Below are positions 17,843 to 26,869 of a stretch of 64,000 nucleotides of DNA, piece by piece; the stretch's first letter is position 1; each line of letters begins with the position of its first letter. The DNA comes from Bacillus swezeyi (GTDB lineage Bacteria; Bacillota; Bacilli; Bacillales; Bacillaceae), in contig NZ_MRBK01000006.1 of assembly GCF_001969815.1 (NCBI RefSeq), positions 1-64,000 of the forward strand. Direction: 5' to 3'. A program made the position numbers and the translations under genes. The notes under the pieces are model-generated. The model searched no databases and was not told the origin of the DNA. It worked only from the letters and a program-made list of their open reading frames with translations.

Positions 17843-18910
17843 ATGTTAAAAAAATGGCGTCTGATTTCGCTGTTCACTATTTTGGCGCTCGTTTTAACAG
17901 GGTGCGGAGAACCGTTTTTATCAACGCTGAAGCCTGCGGGAGAAGTGGCTGATAAGCAATATTTCTTAATGGTTCTCAGCACGCTGATCATGGTGGTCGT
18001 CGTTGTAGTGGTGAGCTTCATATTTGTGTTTGTCATCGTGAAATACAGAAGGTCTAAGCTCGGTGATGACCACATGCCGAAACAGGTAGAAGGAAACCGC
18101 AATTTAGAAATCTTATGGACTGTTATTCCGATTCTTCTTCTTCTTGTCCTTGTCGTACCTGTTGTCGCACAGACATTTGATTTGGCGGATACAAAGCCGA
18201 TGGATAAGAAAAACAGAGACCCTGAGAAAGCGCTGGTCGTCAATGTCAGGGCAAACCTGTACTGGTGGGAATTCGAGTATCCTGATTACGGCGTTGTAAC
18301 AAGCCAGGAACTGGTTGTGCCGACAGATGAACGCGTTTATTTTAAACTGAAAGCCTCGGATGTCAAGCATTCATTCTGGGTGCCTTCAGCCGGCGGAAAA
18401 GTTGACACGAATACAGACAACGAAAACAAATTCTTCTTGACGTTCGATTCAAAACGGGCCAAAGACGCGGGTGAATATTTTTACGGCAAGTGTGCTGAAC
18501 TTTGCGGGCCATCCCACGCTTTAATGGATTTTAAAGTTAAAGCGGTTTCTAAGGATCAGTTCAATAAGTGGATGAACAAGATGGAAAACTATGATGCGAA
18601 GCCGAAAACAGACCTTGCTGTTGAAGGAGAAAAAGTCTTCAAAGAGAAGAACTGCCTAAGCTGTCATGCGACCGATTCAAAGGATCAAAGGGCAGAGGCC
18701 GCCAGAACGGCGCCGAATCTCGCGACCTTTGGAGAAAGGTCAAAAATTGCCGGTGTCAAGGAGTTTAATGATGAGAACCTAAAGGCATGGCTCAAGGATC
18801 CTGAAAGCATTAAACCGGGCAATAAGATGACCGGAACATACCCTGATTTAAATGAGAGGGAACTTGATGCATTGACTGAATATCTCAAGGGGTTAAAAAC
18901 GGAAGACTAA
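17843..18910 (+). CDS. ctaC: caa3 oxidase subunit II with cytochrome c domain
   Basis: Receives electrons and passes them through CuA to subunit I of the caa3 oxidase. The 355-residue lipoprotein has lipobox LTGC near residue 21, two membrane helices (about 40-65 and 85-105), a cupredoxin domain with CuA ligands in GKCAELCGPSHALM (near 215-228), and a C-terminal cytochrome c domain with heme motif CLSCH near 270. The ATG at 17843 follows GGGATGAA; a TTG seven codons earlier lacks a site. First gene of ctaCDEFG. Confidence 0.95.
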   Translation: MLKKWRLISLFTILALVLTGCGEPFLSTLKPAGEVADKQYFLMVLSTLIMVVVVVVVSFIFVFVIVKYRRSKLGDDHMPKQVEGNRNLEILWTVIPILLLLVLVVPVVAQTFDLADTKPMDKKNRDPEKALVVNVRANLYWWEFEYPDYGVVTSQELVVPTDERVYFKLKASDVKHSFWVPSAGGKVDTNTDNENKFFLTFDSKRAKDAGEYFYGKCAELCGPSHALMDFKVKAVSKDQFNKWMNKMENYDAKPKTDLAVEGEKVFKEKNCLSCHATDSKDQRAEAARTAPNLATFGERSKIAGVKEFNDENLKAWLKDPESIKPGNKMTGTYPDLNERELDALTEYLKGLKTED

Positions 18911-18942
18911 CGCTTCAAAGGGAGAATGAGGGAGGTTACATT

Positions 18943-20811
18943 GTGAGTACGCTTAGAAAAAAGCAAGGTTTTGGGGCTGTATTATGGGACTATTTAACAA
19001 CTGTCGATCATAAAAAGATTGCTGTGCTTTATTTAGTGGCTGGCGGATTCTTCTTTGTGCTCGGAGGACTAGAAGCGATGATGATCCGGATCCAGCTGAT
19101 GATACCTGAGAATGACATCGTCAGCGCGGGGGTCTACAATGAGATCATGACGATGCACGGCACAACGATGATTTTTCTGGCGGCCATGCCGCTTCTGTTT
19201 GCCTTGATGAATGCCGTAGTTCCGCTGCAAATCGGAGCGCGGGATGTCGCATTTCCATTCTTGAATTCACTCGGATTTTGGCTGTTCCTTTTCGGCGGTC
19301 TCTTTCTGAATTTAAGCTGGTTTTTGGGAGGGGCGCCTGATGCCGGCTGGACGTCATATGCTTCACTGTCCCTTGAGTCAGAGGGGCATGGAATCGACTT
19401 CTTTGTGCTCGGTCTGCAAATCTCAGGAATCGGTACACTGATTGCAGGGATCAACTTTTTGGCGACGATCATTAACATGAGAGCCCCCGGAATGACGTAT
19501 ATGAGACTTCCGCTGTTTACGTGGACGACGTTTGTGGCTTCCGCACTCATACTGTTCGCTTTCCCTCCTTTAACGGTCGGAATCGCGCTCTTGATGTTTG
19601 ACAGATTGTTCGGCACAAGCTTTTTCAATCCTGAATTAGGCGGAAATACGGTAATCTGGGAGCATCTGTTCTGGATCTTCGGCCACCCTGAAGTTTATAT
19701 TCTCATTTTGCCGGCGTTCGGAATCTTTTCAGAAATCATACCGGTTTTTGCCCGGAAAAGGCTTTTTGGCTATTCGTCGATGGTGTTCGCGACCGTACTG
19801 ATCGGCTTTTTAGGCTTCATGGTGTGGGCTCACCACATGTTTACGACAGGGCTCGGACCTGTGGCAAACGCCATTTTTGCGGTGGCGACAATGGCCATTG
19901 CCGTTCCGACGGGAATCAAAATCTTCAACTGGCTTCTGACGGCCTGGGGCGGGAGCATCAAGTTTACGACGCCGATGCTTTATGCGATATCTTTTATTCC
20001 GTCTTTCGTCATGGGCGGGGTGACAGGGGTCATGCTTGCTGCGGCACCCGCGGACTATCAGTTTCATGATACGTACTTTGTCGTTGCCCATTTCCATTAC
20101 GTCATCATAGGCGGAGTTGTATTTGCCCTCTTGGCAGGCGCTCATTACTGGTGGCCGAAAATGTTCGGCAAAATGCTCAGCGAGCCTTTAGGAAAGATTA
20201 CATTTGTGCTCTTTTTCATCGGCTTCCACCTGACATTTTTTATCCAGCATTGGCTTGGATTATGGGGGATGCCGCGGCGCGTGTTCACATTTCTGCCGAA
20301 CCAGGGATTTGACATGGCGAACATGGTCAGCTCAATCGGCGCATTGTTTATGGCGGCAGCGGTCATTATACTGCTGATCAACATTATTATGACGACCGCA
20401 AAAGGGGAGAAAGTCGGCAGCGATCCTTGGGGCGACGGAAGAACGCTTGAATGGGCCGTATCTTCACCGCCGCCGGAATACAATTTCAAACAGCTGCCGC
20501 TGGTCAGAGGACTTGATGCTTTATGGATTGAGAAAAGAGCCGGCAAGCGTTCGATGACAGCGGCTGAGCCTTTGCAGGATGTTCACATGCCGAACGGCTC
20601 CATTCTTCCTTTCTTTATGTCCTTGGGGCTTTTTGTATCGGCATTTGGCTTTATGTATCGAACGGAATTTGCCTGGGGGCTACCTGTCATCCTGATCGGA
20701 CTGGGAATCACGTTCCTGTCGATGCTCCTTCGGTCTGTTATTGATGACCACGGGTATCATATTCATAAAGAAGATCTGATGGATGACGATGACAAAGGGG
20801 TGAAGGCATAA
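18943..20811 (+). CDS. ctaD: caa3 oxidase subunit I
   Basis: Catalytic subunit that reduces O2 at the heme a3-CuB centre and pumps protons. It is 622 residues, the length of B. subtilis CtaD, with about 14 membrane helices. Metal ligands are visible in MTMHGTTM (heme a), the HPEVY motif (CuB and cross-linked Tyr), HHMFTTG (two CuB histidines) and HFHYV (hemes a3 and a). The GTG start at 18943 follows GGGAGG. Its stop overlaps the ctaE start (TAATG), implying translational coupling. Confidence 0.96.
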   Translation: MSTLRKKQGFGAVLWDYLTTVDHKKIAVLYLVAGGFFFVLGGLEAMMIRIQLMIPENDIVSAGVYNEIMTMHGTTMIFLAAMPLLFALMNAVVPLQIGARDVAFPFLNSLGFWLFLFGGLFLNLSWFLGGAPDAGWTSYASLSLESEGHGIDFFVLGLQISGIGTLIAGINFLATIINMRAPGMTYMRLPLFTWTTFVASALILFAFPPLTVGIALLMFDRLFGTSFFNPELGGNTVIWEHLFWIFGHPEVYILILPAFGIFSEIIPVFARKRLFGYSSMVFATVLIGFLGFMVWAHHMFTTGLGPVANAIFAVATMAIAVPTGIKIFNWLLTAWGGSIKFTTPMLYAISFIPSFVMGGVTGVMLAAAPADYQFHDTYFVVAHFHYVIIGGVVFALLAGAHYWWPKMFGKMLSEPLGKITFVLFFIGFHLTFFIQHWLGLWGMPRRVFTFLPNQGFDMANMVSSIGALFMAAAVIILLINIIMTTAKGEKVGSDPWGDGRTLEWAVSSPPPEYNFKQLPLVRGLDALWIEKRAGKRSMTAAEPLQDVHMPNGSILPFFMSLGLFVSAFGFMYRTEFAWGLPVILIGLGITFLSMLLRSVIDDHGYHIHKEDLMDDDDKGVKA

Positions 20812-21434
20812 TGCATACAGAAGAGAAATTAACAGCTGAAACCTTCCCGGCTTCTCCTGAGAAAGCAACTTTAGAAGGGAAAAATAAGTTTATCGGATTT
20901 TGGCTATTTCTCGGAGGAGAGACGGTTCTGTTCGCGTCTCTCTTTGCGACTTATCTTGCGCTGAAGGAATCGAATGCAGGGGGGCCGAAAACGAATGAAA
21001 TGTTTGATATCGGCCTTGTATTTGTGGCGACGATGCTCCTGTTGACGAGCAGTTTGACAAGCGTATATGCCATGTATCACATGAAGAATTTTGCCTTTAA
21101 AAAAATGCAGATTTGGCTTGGAATTACCGTTTTGCTCGGCGCCGGCTTCCTTGCACTGGAGATCTATGAATTCACGCATTATGTTCACGAATATGAATTT
21201 ACCATTACAAGCTCTGCTCTCGGTTCTGCTTTTTATACCCTTGTCGGCACGCACGGAGCCCACGTAACCTTCGGGCTTCTCTGGATTCTCACATTAATGA
21301 TCCGGAACATGAGACGCGGCCTGAGCTTATACAACACGCCGAAATATTTTGTTGCGAGCCTTTACTGGCACTTTATCGACGTTGTCTGGGTATTTATCTT
21401 TACCGTTGTATACTTAATGGGGATGGTGGGATAG
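20811..21434 (+). CDS. ctaE: caa3 oxidase subunit III
   Basis: A 207-residue membrane subunit with five helices that supports subunit I. Family residues include GFWLFLGGE at the first helix (about 29-37), the long amphipathic stretch with FTHYVHEY, the GTHGAHV motif near 144 and YWHFIDVVW near 182-190. The ATG overlaps the ctaD stop and uses AAAGGGGTGAAGG inside ctaD. It is cotranscribed with ctaCD and ctaFG. Confidence 0.95.
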   Translation: MHTEEKLTAETFPASPEKATLEGKNKFIGFWLFLGGETVLFASLFATYLALKESNAGGPKTNEMFDIGLVFVATMLLLTSSLTSVYAMYHMKNFAFKKMQIWLGITVLLGAGFLALEIYEFTHYVHEYEFTITSSALGSAFYTLVGTHGAHVTFGLLWILTLMIRNMRRGLSLYNTPKYFVASLYWHFIDVVWVFIFTVVYLMGMVG

Positions 21435-21435
21435 A

Positions 21436-21765
21436 ATGGTGAATAACGAAAACAGAGGAAACCCCAAAACAGACCTCATCTACCGCAGAAAGAAAAATGC
21501 GGAGGACATGAGATATCAGGTCATTTCATTCGGTTTAATGATCGGCCTGACCATTGTTGCCTTTTTGACAGTCGCTTCAGACGCCGGAGTTTGGTTTACG
21601 GTACCGTTCATTCTTTTGCTGGCGGTCATTCAGGTTGCGTTTCAGCTTTATTATTTTATGCATATGAGTCAGCGGGGGCATGAAGCGCCATCTTTATTCC
21701 TCTATTCAGGAGTTTTGGTCGCATTCGTTACCGTTTTGGCTTTTATGACGCTTATTTGGTGGTAG
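21436..21765 (+). CDS. ctaF: caa3 oxidase subunit IV
   Basis: A 109-residue small subunit with a charged N-terminus (about 1-30) and three membrane helices (about 35-53, 57-74, 86-107). The QLYYFMHM segment is typical of bacterial subunit IV. It begins one base after the ctaE stop and ends 31 bases before ctaG. The role is assembly or stability of the oxidase. Confidence 0.92.
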   Translation: MVNNENRGNPKTDLIYRRKKNAEDMRYQVISFGLMIGLTIVAFLTVASDAGVWFTVPFILLLAVIQVAFQLYYFMHMSQRGHEAPSLFLYSGVLVAFVTVLAFMTLIWW

Positions 21766-21796
21766 TTCTACGCGATGCACAGAAAGGAGGATGCTC

Positions 21797-22693
21797 ATGA
21801 TGGGCAGCCTTGAAATATTTGGTTTTCGCGCCCTTTGGAGCCCCTATTTCCTAGGGGCTGTCCTTTTCATTATCGGCCTTTATTTTTTTCTGATCAAACG
21901 CTTCGGATCTGAAGATGAACGGGCTTCCAGGAAAGAAATCAGCCTGTTTCTGTCGGCTATGATTCTTCTCTATGTTTCAAAGGGAAGTCCTCTTGATTTG
22001 CTCGGACATATCCTGTTCAGCGCTCATATGGCACAGATGGCGATTTTATACTTGATGGTACCGCCCCTCATCATTCTTGGGGTACCGGCCTGGCTATGGA
22101 AGAAATTGATTTTTCGGCCGATTGTCAAACCGCTGTTTCGGTTTTTCACAAAGCCTTTGATCGCGATCATTGTGTTTAACGGTTTATTTTCGATGTACCA
22201 TATTCCGCTTGTCTTTGATTTTGTTAAAACAGATGCTGTTTACCACGCGGTGATCACGGTTTTGATTTTTATTGCCGGTTTTTTCATGTGGTGGCCGCTG
22301 ATTCATCGGATCGAAGAGCTGCCGCAAATGAACGGCCTTTTAAAAATGGGCTACATTATGGCGGACGGCATATTGCTGACGCCTGCATGCGCTTTGATTA
22401 TGTTCAGCAATACCGCTTTATATTCGACGTATTCAGACCCGTCAGCCTGGGTAGAAGCGATGAAGCTGTGCGTTCCGCTTGACATGCTGAGCGGGATGTC
22501 GCTCACAGGGCCGGAAATGTTCAGCAGCATGCCCGTTCTTGAAGACCAGCAGTTGGGCGCCATCGTGATGAAAATCATCCAGGAAATTGTGTATGGTACG
22601 TTTTTGGCGATTATTTTCTTCAGCTGGGCTAAAAAAGAAAGAGCAAAGGATGAAGAAGAGCTGGATGAGTATTCTCCATCAACAGTACATTGA
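21797..22693 (+). CDS. ctaG: Cytochrome c oxidase assembly factor CtaG (caa3 type)
   Basis: A polytopic membrane protein of about 298 residues with seven helices, required for caa3 oxidase assembly in Bacillus, probably in copper delivery. It is unrelated to the Cox11-type CtaG of proteobacteria. Membrane histidines in [11 protein letters not shown] and MYHIPLVFD are conserved in the family. AAAGGAGG lies 6 bases before the ATG at 21797; the next ATG at 21800 is equally possible, and a third at 21791 is too close to the site. A strong terminator ends the operon. Confidence 0.92.
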   Translation: MMGSLEIFGFRALWSPYFLGAVLFIIGLYFFLIKRFGSEDERASRKEISLFLSAMILLYVSKGSPLDLLGHILFSAHMAQMAILYLMVPPLIILGVPAWLWKKLIFRPIVKPLFRFFTKPLIAIIVFNGLFSMYHIPLVFDFVKTDAVYHAVITVLIFIAGFFMWWPLIHRIEELPQMNGLLKMGYIMADGILLTPACALIMFSNTALYSTYSDPSAWVEAMKLCVPLDMLSGMSLTGPEMFSSMPVLEDQQLGAIVMKIIQEIVYGTFLAIIFFSWAKKERAKDEEELDEYSPSTVH

Positions 22694-22698
22694 CACGA

Positions 22699-22737
22699 AA
22701 AAAAGGTACAGCCCTTAAAACCGGCTGTACCTTTTTT
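22699..22737. terminator. Bidirectional terminator, ctaG / ylbA
   Basis: Stem AAAAAGGTACAGCC / GGCTGTACCTTTTT with A and T tails on both sides, between the convergent genes. Confidence 0.88.
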
Positions 22738-22749
22738 ATGTACATCTTT

Positions 22750-23109
22750 TTAAACCTCAAGTGCAGAAACTTTTTCTTTAATATTTTTTAAAACAGATTG
22801 GCTTGTTTGAAGCAATTGTTTTGGAAAATGCTCTTCTTCTCCGTACTCCACCCCATGCGGATAATAATATTTTCCTAAGAGCGGCGTCATCAGCTTAATG
22901 ACGGCACGTCTTGCTCCAACGTCGCCTTCCATCGTATACCCGAAGACGCGCAGATAGTATCTGCCTTCCACCATGTCAAATTTGCGGTCATATGTCACAC
23001 GTTCATAATCCCATTGTCCAGCCCTGACGAATCCTTCATTTTCCATGATATCGTCCAGCCGATTAAGATCAGCGGTCAGCCCTTCAATACCGGATTTTTC
23101 AAATTTCAT
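22750..23109 (-). CDS. ylbA: YugN-like protein YlbA
   Basis: A 119-residue soluble protein without signal or membrane segment that resembles the YugN-like family (MKFEKSGIEG start, central FDMVEGRYYLRV strand pair). The ATG at 23109 is preceded by AAAGGGGG. Position after ctaG on the opposite strand matches B. subtilis ylbA. Function is unknown. Confidence 0.75.
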   Translation of the reverse strand: MKFEKSGIEGLTADLNRLDDIMENEGFVRAGQWDYERVTYDRKFDMVEGRYYLRVFGYTMEGDVGARRAVIKLMTPLLGKYYYPHGVEYGEEEHFPKQLLQTSQSVLKNIKEKVSALEV

Positions 23110-23282
23110 CCCTTAAAGCCCCCTTTTTAAAAAATTACCTTTACTGACAATCATAGTATGAAAGCGTTAAACTTTCAATCCTGGCTTAAGCCGATAAACG
23201 AAATATTTTATGAAAAGTATGAATCACGGGAGGCTTGACGACAATATGAACAAAGTCTAAAGACAAGAGGGAGGTCTTTTTG

Positions 23283-23729
23283 TTGACAAGCGTTAAGGAT
23301 ATCATGACAAAGGATATTTTATATTGTACGGTGCTGGATAATGTATACGAGGCAGCAGTGAAAATGAAAGACGGAGATGTCGGAGCGATTCCGGTGGTGC
23401 TTGACGATCATCGAGAACTGGTCGGGATCGTGACGGACAGGGATTTGGTTTTGCGCGGAATAGCTGCAAAAAAACCGAATTCGCAGAAGGTGACAAATGT
23501 GATGACGACAGAGCTTGTTACATTGAATGAAGATGATTCGATTGAGAAAGCAATCGATCTCATGGGAGATTTTCAGATCAGAAGGATTCCGGTGATGAAT
23601 GGAAAAACATTGACAGGCATCATCACGCTTGGTGACGTTTCAACTTATGAAAAATCAAATGAGCAGGCTGGAGACGCTCTGACGTTTATTTCAGAAAACG
23701 AAGAGAGATCCGGAGATTTTCTTCATTAA
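23283..23729 (+). CDS. ylbB: CBS-domain pair protein YlbB
   Basis: About 148 residues made of two CBS domains (about 6-65 and 73-128), with the typical VTDRDLVLRGIA and GIITLGDV motifs. Such stand-alone pairs bind adenine nucleotides and act as sensors. Two TTG codons stand next to each other; the second (23283) is chosen as GGGAGG lies 8 bases upstream. In B. subtilis ylbB and ylbC have been reported as forespore (SigF) genes; no clear SigF box could be assigned here. Confidence 0.82.
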   Translation: MTSVKDIMTKDILYCTVLDNVYEAAVKMKDGDVGAIPVVLDDHRELVGIVTDRDLVLRGIAAKKPNSQKVTNVMTTELVTLNEDDSIEKAIDLMGDFQIRRIPVMNGKTLTGIITLGDVSTYEKSNEQAGDALTFISENEERSGDFLH

Positions 23730-23880
23730 AAACATATTTGGTATCAAATTCTAATAGGCTGTATTATCATTGAAAATTCACGTCAGTTCTGTTTAAATGA
23801 CACTAAAGACTAAGTTTTTGGCGGTTAGTGATGGTTACCGTTTTTATGGATAGATTGACCGATTAGCTGGAGGTGAAAAT

Positions 23881-24924
23881 TTGAAAAATGTTTTTAGAGC
23901 TTTTGTGATTCTTCTGATCGTCGCGGCATCGTACGCTCTTTTTATTCAATACGGTTCAAATCCCGAAAAAATTGTCAAAGAAGACAAGCCGCAAGTCTCC
24001 AGCAATGATACGAAGAAGGAAAAATCTTTAAACATTCCTTCGTCTGGTTTGCTTTCGTTTATCGGAGAATCAGCTGAAACAGTCGAAAAGAAATTAGGAA
24101 AGCCCGACAGAGTCGATCCTTCAGCATATGATTATGAATGGTGGGTTTACAATAAAGGGAAAAAACAGTATGTGCAAATTGGCATTCTAAACAACAAGGC
24201 GGTGACGCTTTTCGCCACAGGCGATGGTGTCAACACATCTCCATTTAAAATTGGACAGCCTACGAGAGACGTTTTTAAAACAACCCAGATCGCACCGTAT
24301 GTCAATGTCAAATACGACGGCAATTCATACCGGTTTGAGTTTTCAGAGGAAGACATGAACACGAGGCCCACTGTGAAAGCTGATGATCTCTATGTTCAGC
24401 TGTATATGGATAAATTTGAAGGAACTTTATCGAGCATCAGGGCATTTGATGCGGAAACGTTGATCAAACAAAGGCCGTATGAAGTGGTATACAGAGGAAC
24501 ACTGATTGAACCGAAAGCTCTGACAGAATCGGATTGGAAGGAAATTGAGAAGGCAAATGAAAAGCAGATATTTGATTTGACCAATGTGATCCGTGCAAGG
24601 CATGGCCTTTCTCAGCTGAATTGGGATGACTCCGTCTCAAAGGTTGCATACGGACACAGCAGTGATATGAAAGAACATCGCTATTTCTCACATGTTTCAG
24701 AAACGGAAGGTACACTAAAAGACCGTCTTGAAAAAGGAAAAGTGAATTTTGAGCAGGCGGGAGAAAATATCGCGCTCAACTATGTTGACGGACCTGCTGC
24801 CGTTGAAGGCTGGCTGAACAGTGAAGGACATAGAAAAGCGCTGTTACATGCGGACTATACCCATCTCGGAGTAGGGGTGGATGAAAAATATTATACGCAA
24901 AACTTTATTAAGCAATGGCAATAG
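23881..24924 (+). CDS. ylbC: Membrane-anchored CAP/SCP-domain protein YlbC
   Basis: A 347-residue protein with an N-terminal membrane anchor (about 6-22), a central CAP-associated domain (about 55-195) and a C-terminal CAP/SCP domain (about 225-345). CAP signature residues are visible: ARHGLSQLNWD, GHSSDMKEHRYFSH and GENIAL. It is likely exported and tethered, facing outside or the spore intermembrane space. The TTG start has GGAGGTG 8 bases upstream. It is followed by a strong terminator. The molecular role is unknown; the family is common among spore formers. Confidence 0.85.
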   Translation: MKNVFRAFVILLIVAASYALFIQYGSNPEKIVKEDKPQVSSNDTKKEKSLNIPSSGLLSFIGESAETVEKKLGKPDRVDPSAYDYEWWVYNKGKKQYVQIGILNNKAVTLFATGDGVNTSPFKIGQPTRDVFKTTQIAPYVNVKYDGNSYRFEFSEEDMNTRPTVKADDLYVQLYMDKFEGTLSSIRAFDAETLIKQRPYEVVYRGTLIEPKALTESDWKEIEKANEKQIFDLTNVIRARHGLSQLNWDDSVSKVAYGHSSDMKEHRYFSHVSETEGTLKDRLEKGKVNFEQAGENIALNYVDGPAAVEGWLNSEGHRKALLHADYTHLGVGVDEKYYTQNFIKQWQ

Positions 24925-24938
24925 TGAAAAAGCATGGC

Positions 24939-24970
24939 AAGCCCGGGGGAAAAACCCGGGCTTGTTTTTA
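24939..24970 (+). terminator. Terminator of ylbC
   Basis: Stem AAGCCCGGG / CCCGGGCTT with an A-rich loop and GTTTTT tail. Confidence 0.88.
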
Positions 24971-25042
24971 TGCAGCACCCTCGATTGACTGAGTTTTGAC
25001 TGTCCATACTTGATGTGCCGCCGTATAGAGAGAAGTTTTGAC

Positions 25043-25177
25043 ATGAATCAGGCGCGTATGCTGGAGGTTTTGGAGAAAAACGGCATTGAGACGATTCCGA
25101 TTGATGTTTTTGAAATCAGGAAAATGGGAGGCGGCATTCATTGCTCGACACGGCCGCTTGCAAGGGAAGAGATCTAG
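25043..25177 (+). pseudogene. C-terminal remnant of an amidinohydrolase/DDAH-like gene
   Basis: A 44-codon frame from ATG 25043 to TAG 25175 encodes the tail of an arginine-amidinotransferase-fold enzyme. It has the LEKNGIETIPIDVFEI strand pattern and the diagnostic GGGIHCSTRPL, which carries the catalytic cysteine of the dimethylarginine dimethylaminohydrolase/amidinotransferase class. The frame extends without stop only to 24989, and the rest of a roughly 280-residue enzyme is absent, because ylbC and its terminator lie just upstream. No ribosome binding site fits. I take it as a decayed gene fragment. The family call is from motif recognition. Confidence 0.6.
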
Positions 25178-25416
25178 CGGTTCAGTCCGGCCTGTAAACG
25201 CCCGGAGCCTTGGGTGTAGCCAGCCAGTATACATTTCAAAAACAGCAAAAAAACCTCCGGTATCCGAATGCAGCCTAGAAAACCGCCTAAAGTTTGCGGA
25301 CGGACAACGTTTCAGCCACACAAAATCAGGCGTCCCAAGGTGCAAATTAGGCGAACAAATTTGGTTCGGGCCGGATACATTATATTAGGCACTTGTTTTC
25401 GGAGGGGGTGTAGACG
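25178..25416. other. Region upstream of ylbD without a recognised gene
   Basis: About 240 bases follow the amidinohydrolase remnant. Open frames here on both strands lack ribosome binding sites and family features. The ylbD promoter must lie in the distal part, possibly a sporulation promoter near GGATACATTATATTAGG at 25371, but I cannot assign a sigma factor. Confidence 0.4.
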
Positions 25417-25815
25417 TTGGCAAATCAAAACGCCCAATCATCTATTGATAAATTTAAGCAGTTTATTAAACGGCATCCTAAGCTGATTTCCGAAGTTCGA
25501 AAAGGGGAAAAGAGCTGGCAGGAAGTTTATGAAAACTGGGTTTTGCTGGGGGAAGATGACGCCATTTGGGATCCGTACAGAGAAAATGAAAAAACAAAAG
25601 AAAAGGCGTCTGGAGAGAGCGGCAAAAACGATTTTATCTCTAAAATGGTGACCGCTGTCAAAAGGATGGACGCCAACCAGATGAATGAACAAATCGATAA
25701 AATGAGCCAGTCTATTTCTTCGCTGCAAAGCTTGCTCAGCCAGTTTTCGGGCGGAAGCCAAAAGAATGAAAACCATGGCGGCGGGCAGCATCCATTTTCT
25801 TTCCGAAAAGATTAG
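25417..25815 (+). CDS. ylbD: Putative spore coat protein YlbD
   Basis: A 132-residue hydrophilic protein of the YlbD coat-protein family. The N-terminus has FKQFIKRHPKLISEVRKG and YENWVLLGEDDAIW, the conserved core. The C-terminal half is a helical stretch with Gln/Ser-rich spacing (about 85-115) and an Asn/Gly/His-rich tail. The TTG start has GGAGGGGG upstream. It is followed after 14 bases by ylbE, so the two probably form an operon, expressed in sporulation by analogy. Confidence 0.8.
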   Translation: MANQNAQSSIDKFKQFIKRHPKLISEVRKGEKSWQEVYENWVLLGEDDAIWDPYRENEKTKEKASGESGKNDFISKMVTAVKRMDANQMNEQIDKMSQSISSLQSLLSQFSGGSQKNENHGGGQHPFSFRKD

Positions 25816-25829
25816 CAAAGGGGATTATT

Positions 25830-26069
25830 ATGCGCAAAGAGGTGCAGGAATATGTATTTGCCAATGAGGAACGGCGCCGCTTCATCCGTGAGCAGCCGCT
25901 CTGGTACCGCAAGCTTTCGCGAAGCCCGAATGATCTTCAGGCCTTTGAGCTGGATATGATGAATTTTTATGAAAAAACGATTCCCCATCGTGTTAACCAG
26001 TTTTCAAACGGCATTCAGATGGCTCAAATGATGATTCAAATGTTCCATGCCATGCGCACTCAGGATTAG
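25830..26069 (+). CDS. ylbE: YlbE-like protein
   Basis: A 79-residue soluble protein matching the YlbE-like family (EEVQEYVxANEERRRFIREQP-type start followed by WYRKLSR). The ATG has AAAGGGGATT upstream and lies 14 bases after ylbD. The last third contains a methionine-rich helix (QMAQMMIQMFHAM). Function is unknown. Linked with ylbD by position and probably cotranscribed. Confidence 0.8.
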   Translation: MRKEVQEYVFANEERRRFIREQPLWYRKLSRSPNDLQAFELDMMNFYEKTIPHRVNQFSNGIQMAQMMIQMFHAMRTQD

Positions 26070-26145
26070 CCGAACCTGAGTCTTTTTTTGGATTATAAAA
26101 ACTCCGCAATTCGTAAAAGATAGGGCTATAAGGGAGTTGATCCAG

Positions 26146-26283
26146 ATGAAGAAATGCTGGCTGATTTTATTTTTATGCTTTCTGCTGGCTGGCTGTTCGA
26201 CCTATAAACCTAAGCCTAAAGGATTTTCAGAATTGAGCGGTCAGAGCGATATGTACCTAACGCTTTATTTTGGAAAAAAATAG
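26146..26283 (+). CDS. Small lipoprotein of 45 residues
   Basis: A short gene from ATG 26146 to TAG 26281-26283, preceded by AGGGAG at 9 bases. The product has a Lys-Lys start, a hydrophobic core and lipobox LAGC with the cysteine at 17, then a basic KPKPKG stretch and a short mature tail ending FGKK. It would be exported and lipidated, leaving a mature peptide of 29 residues. It lies between ylbE and ylbF. I do not recognise a named homologue with certainty. The combination of ribosome binding site, signal and lipobox makes it likely real. Confidence 0.65.
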   Translation: MKKCWLILFLCFLLAGCSTYKPKPKGFSELSGQSDMYLTLYFGKK

Positions 26284-26351
26284 TCCGAAACCGACATAGA
26301 CATTTTGAAAACGGCTGTTTTGTGATACACTATAGCTGGAGGTGCATGTCT

Positions 26352-26801
26352 ATGTATGCCACAATGGAATCGCTGCGGCTTCAGAATGAAGCGTATGATT
26401 TGGCCAACATGATTCTTCAATCAGAGGCGGCTGAACATTACAGAAAGTGCTACAAGCGTCTCCGTGAAGATGAAGAGGCCGGACGAATTATCGCTTCGTT
26501 TGCCAAAATAAAAGAACAGTATGAGGATGTACAGCGTTTCGGAAAGTATCATCCTGATTATAAAGAGATTTCAAAAAAAATGAGGGATATTAAACGAGAG
26601 CTTGACCTTCATCATACAGTTGCCGAATTCAAAAAAGCCGAAACCGAGCTGCAAAGCATACTTGATGAGGTCAGCGTAGAAATCGGCCAGGCGGTCTCAA
26701 AACATATTAAGGTACCGACCGGCAACCCTTATTTTGATAATCTTTCATCTTGCGGCGGAGGCTGCGGATCAGGCGGCAGCTGCGGCTGTAAAGTTTCCTG
26801 A
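26352..26801 (+). CDS. ylbF: RNase Y specificity factor YlbF (Y-complex)
   Basis: A 149-residue helical protein that with YmcA and YaaT forms the Y-complex. The complex binds Fe-S clusters and directs RNase Y to riboswitch and operon mRNAs, influencing competence, sporulation and biofilm. The Com_YlbF domain occupies about 5-120, and the C-terminus has a cysteine-rich CGGGCGSGGSCGC tail, a likely cluster ligand. The ATG at 26352 behind GGAGGTG gives the B. subtilis length; a longer frame to 26322 lacks a site. A terminator overlaps the stop codon. Confidence 0.92.
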   Translation: MYATMESLRLQNEAYDLANMILQSEAAEHYRKCYKRLREDEEAGRIIASFAKIKEQYEDVQRFGKYHPDYKEISKKMRDIKRELDLHHTVAEFKKAETELQSILDEVSVEIGQAVSKHIKVPTGNPYFDNLSSCGGGCGSGGSCGCKVS

Positions 26802-26829
26802 CGAGACCCTTTTTAGTCTCGTCTTTTTC
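26800..26829 (+). terminator. Terminator of ylbF
   Basis: Stem GACGAGAC / GTCTCGTC with CCTTTTTA loop and T5 tail, starting within the stop codon. Confidence 0.85.
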
Positions 26830-26869
26830 ATAGAACGAAAAGGTACATAGCGACAGGCAGGTGAACAAT

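Noticed and set aside
24968-25345. 125-codon minus-strand frame and several plus-strand frames in the ylbC-ylbD gap
   Set aside because: They lack ribosome binding sites and overlap the amidinohydrolase remnant; the composition does not look coding.
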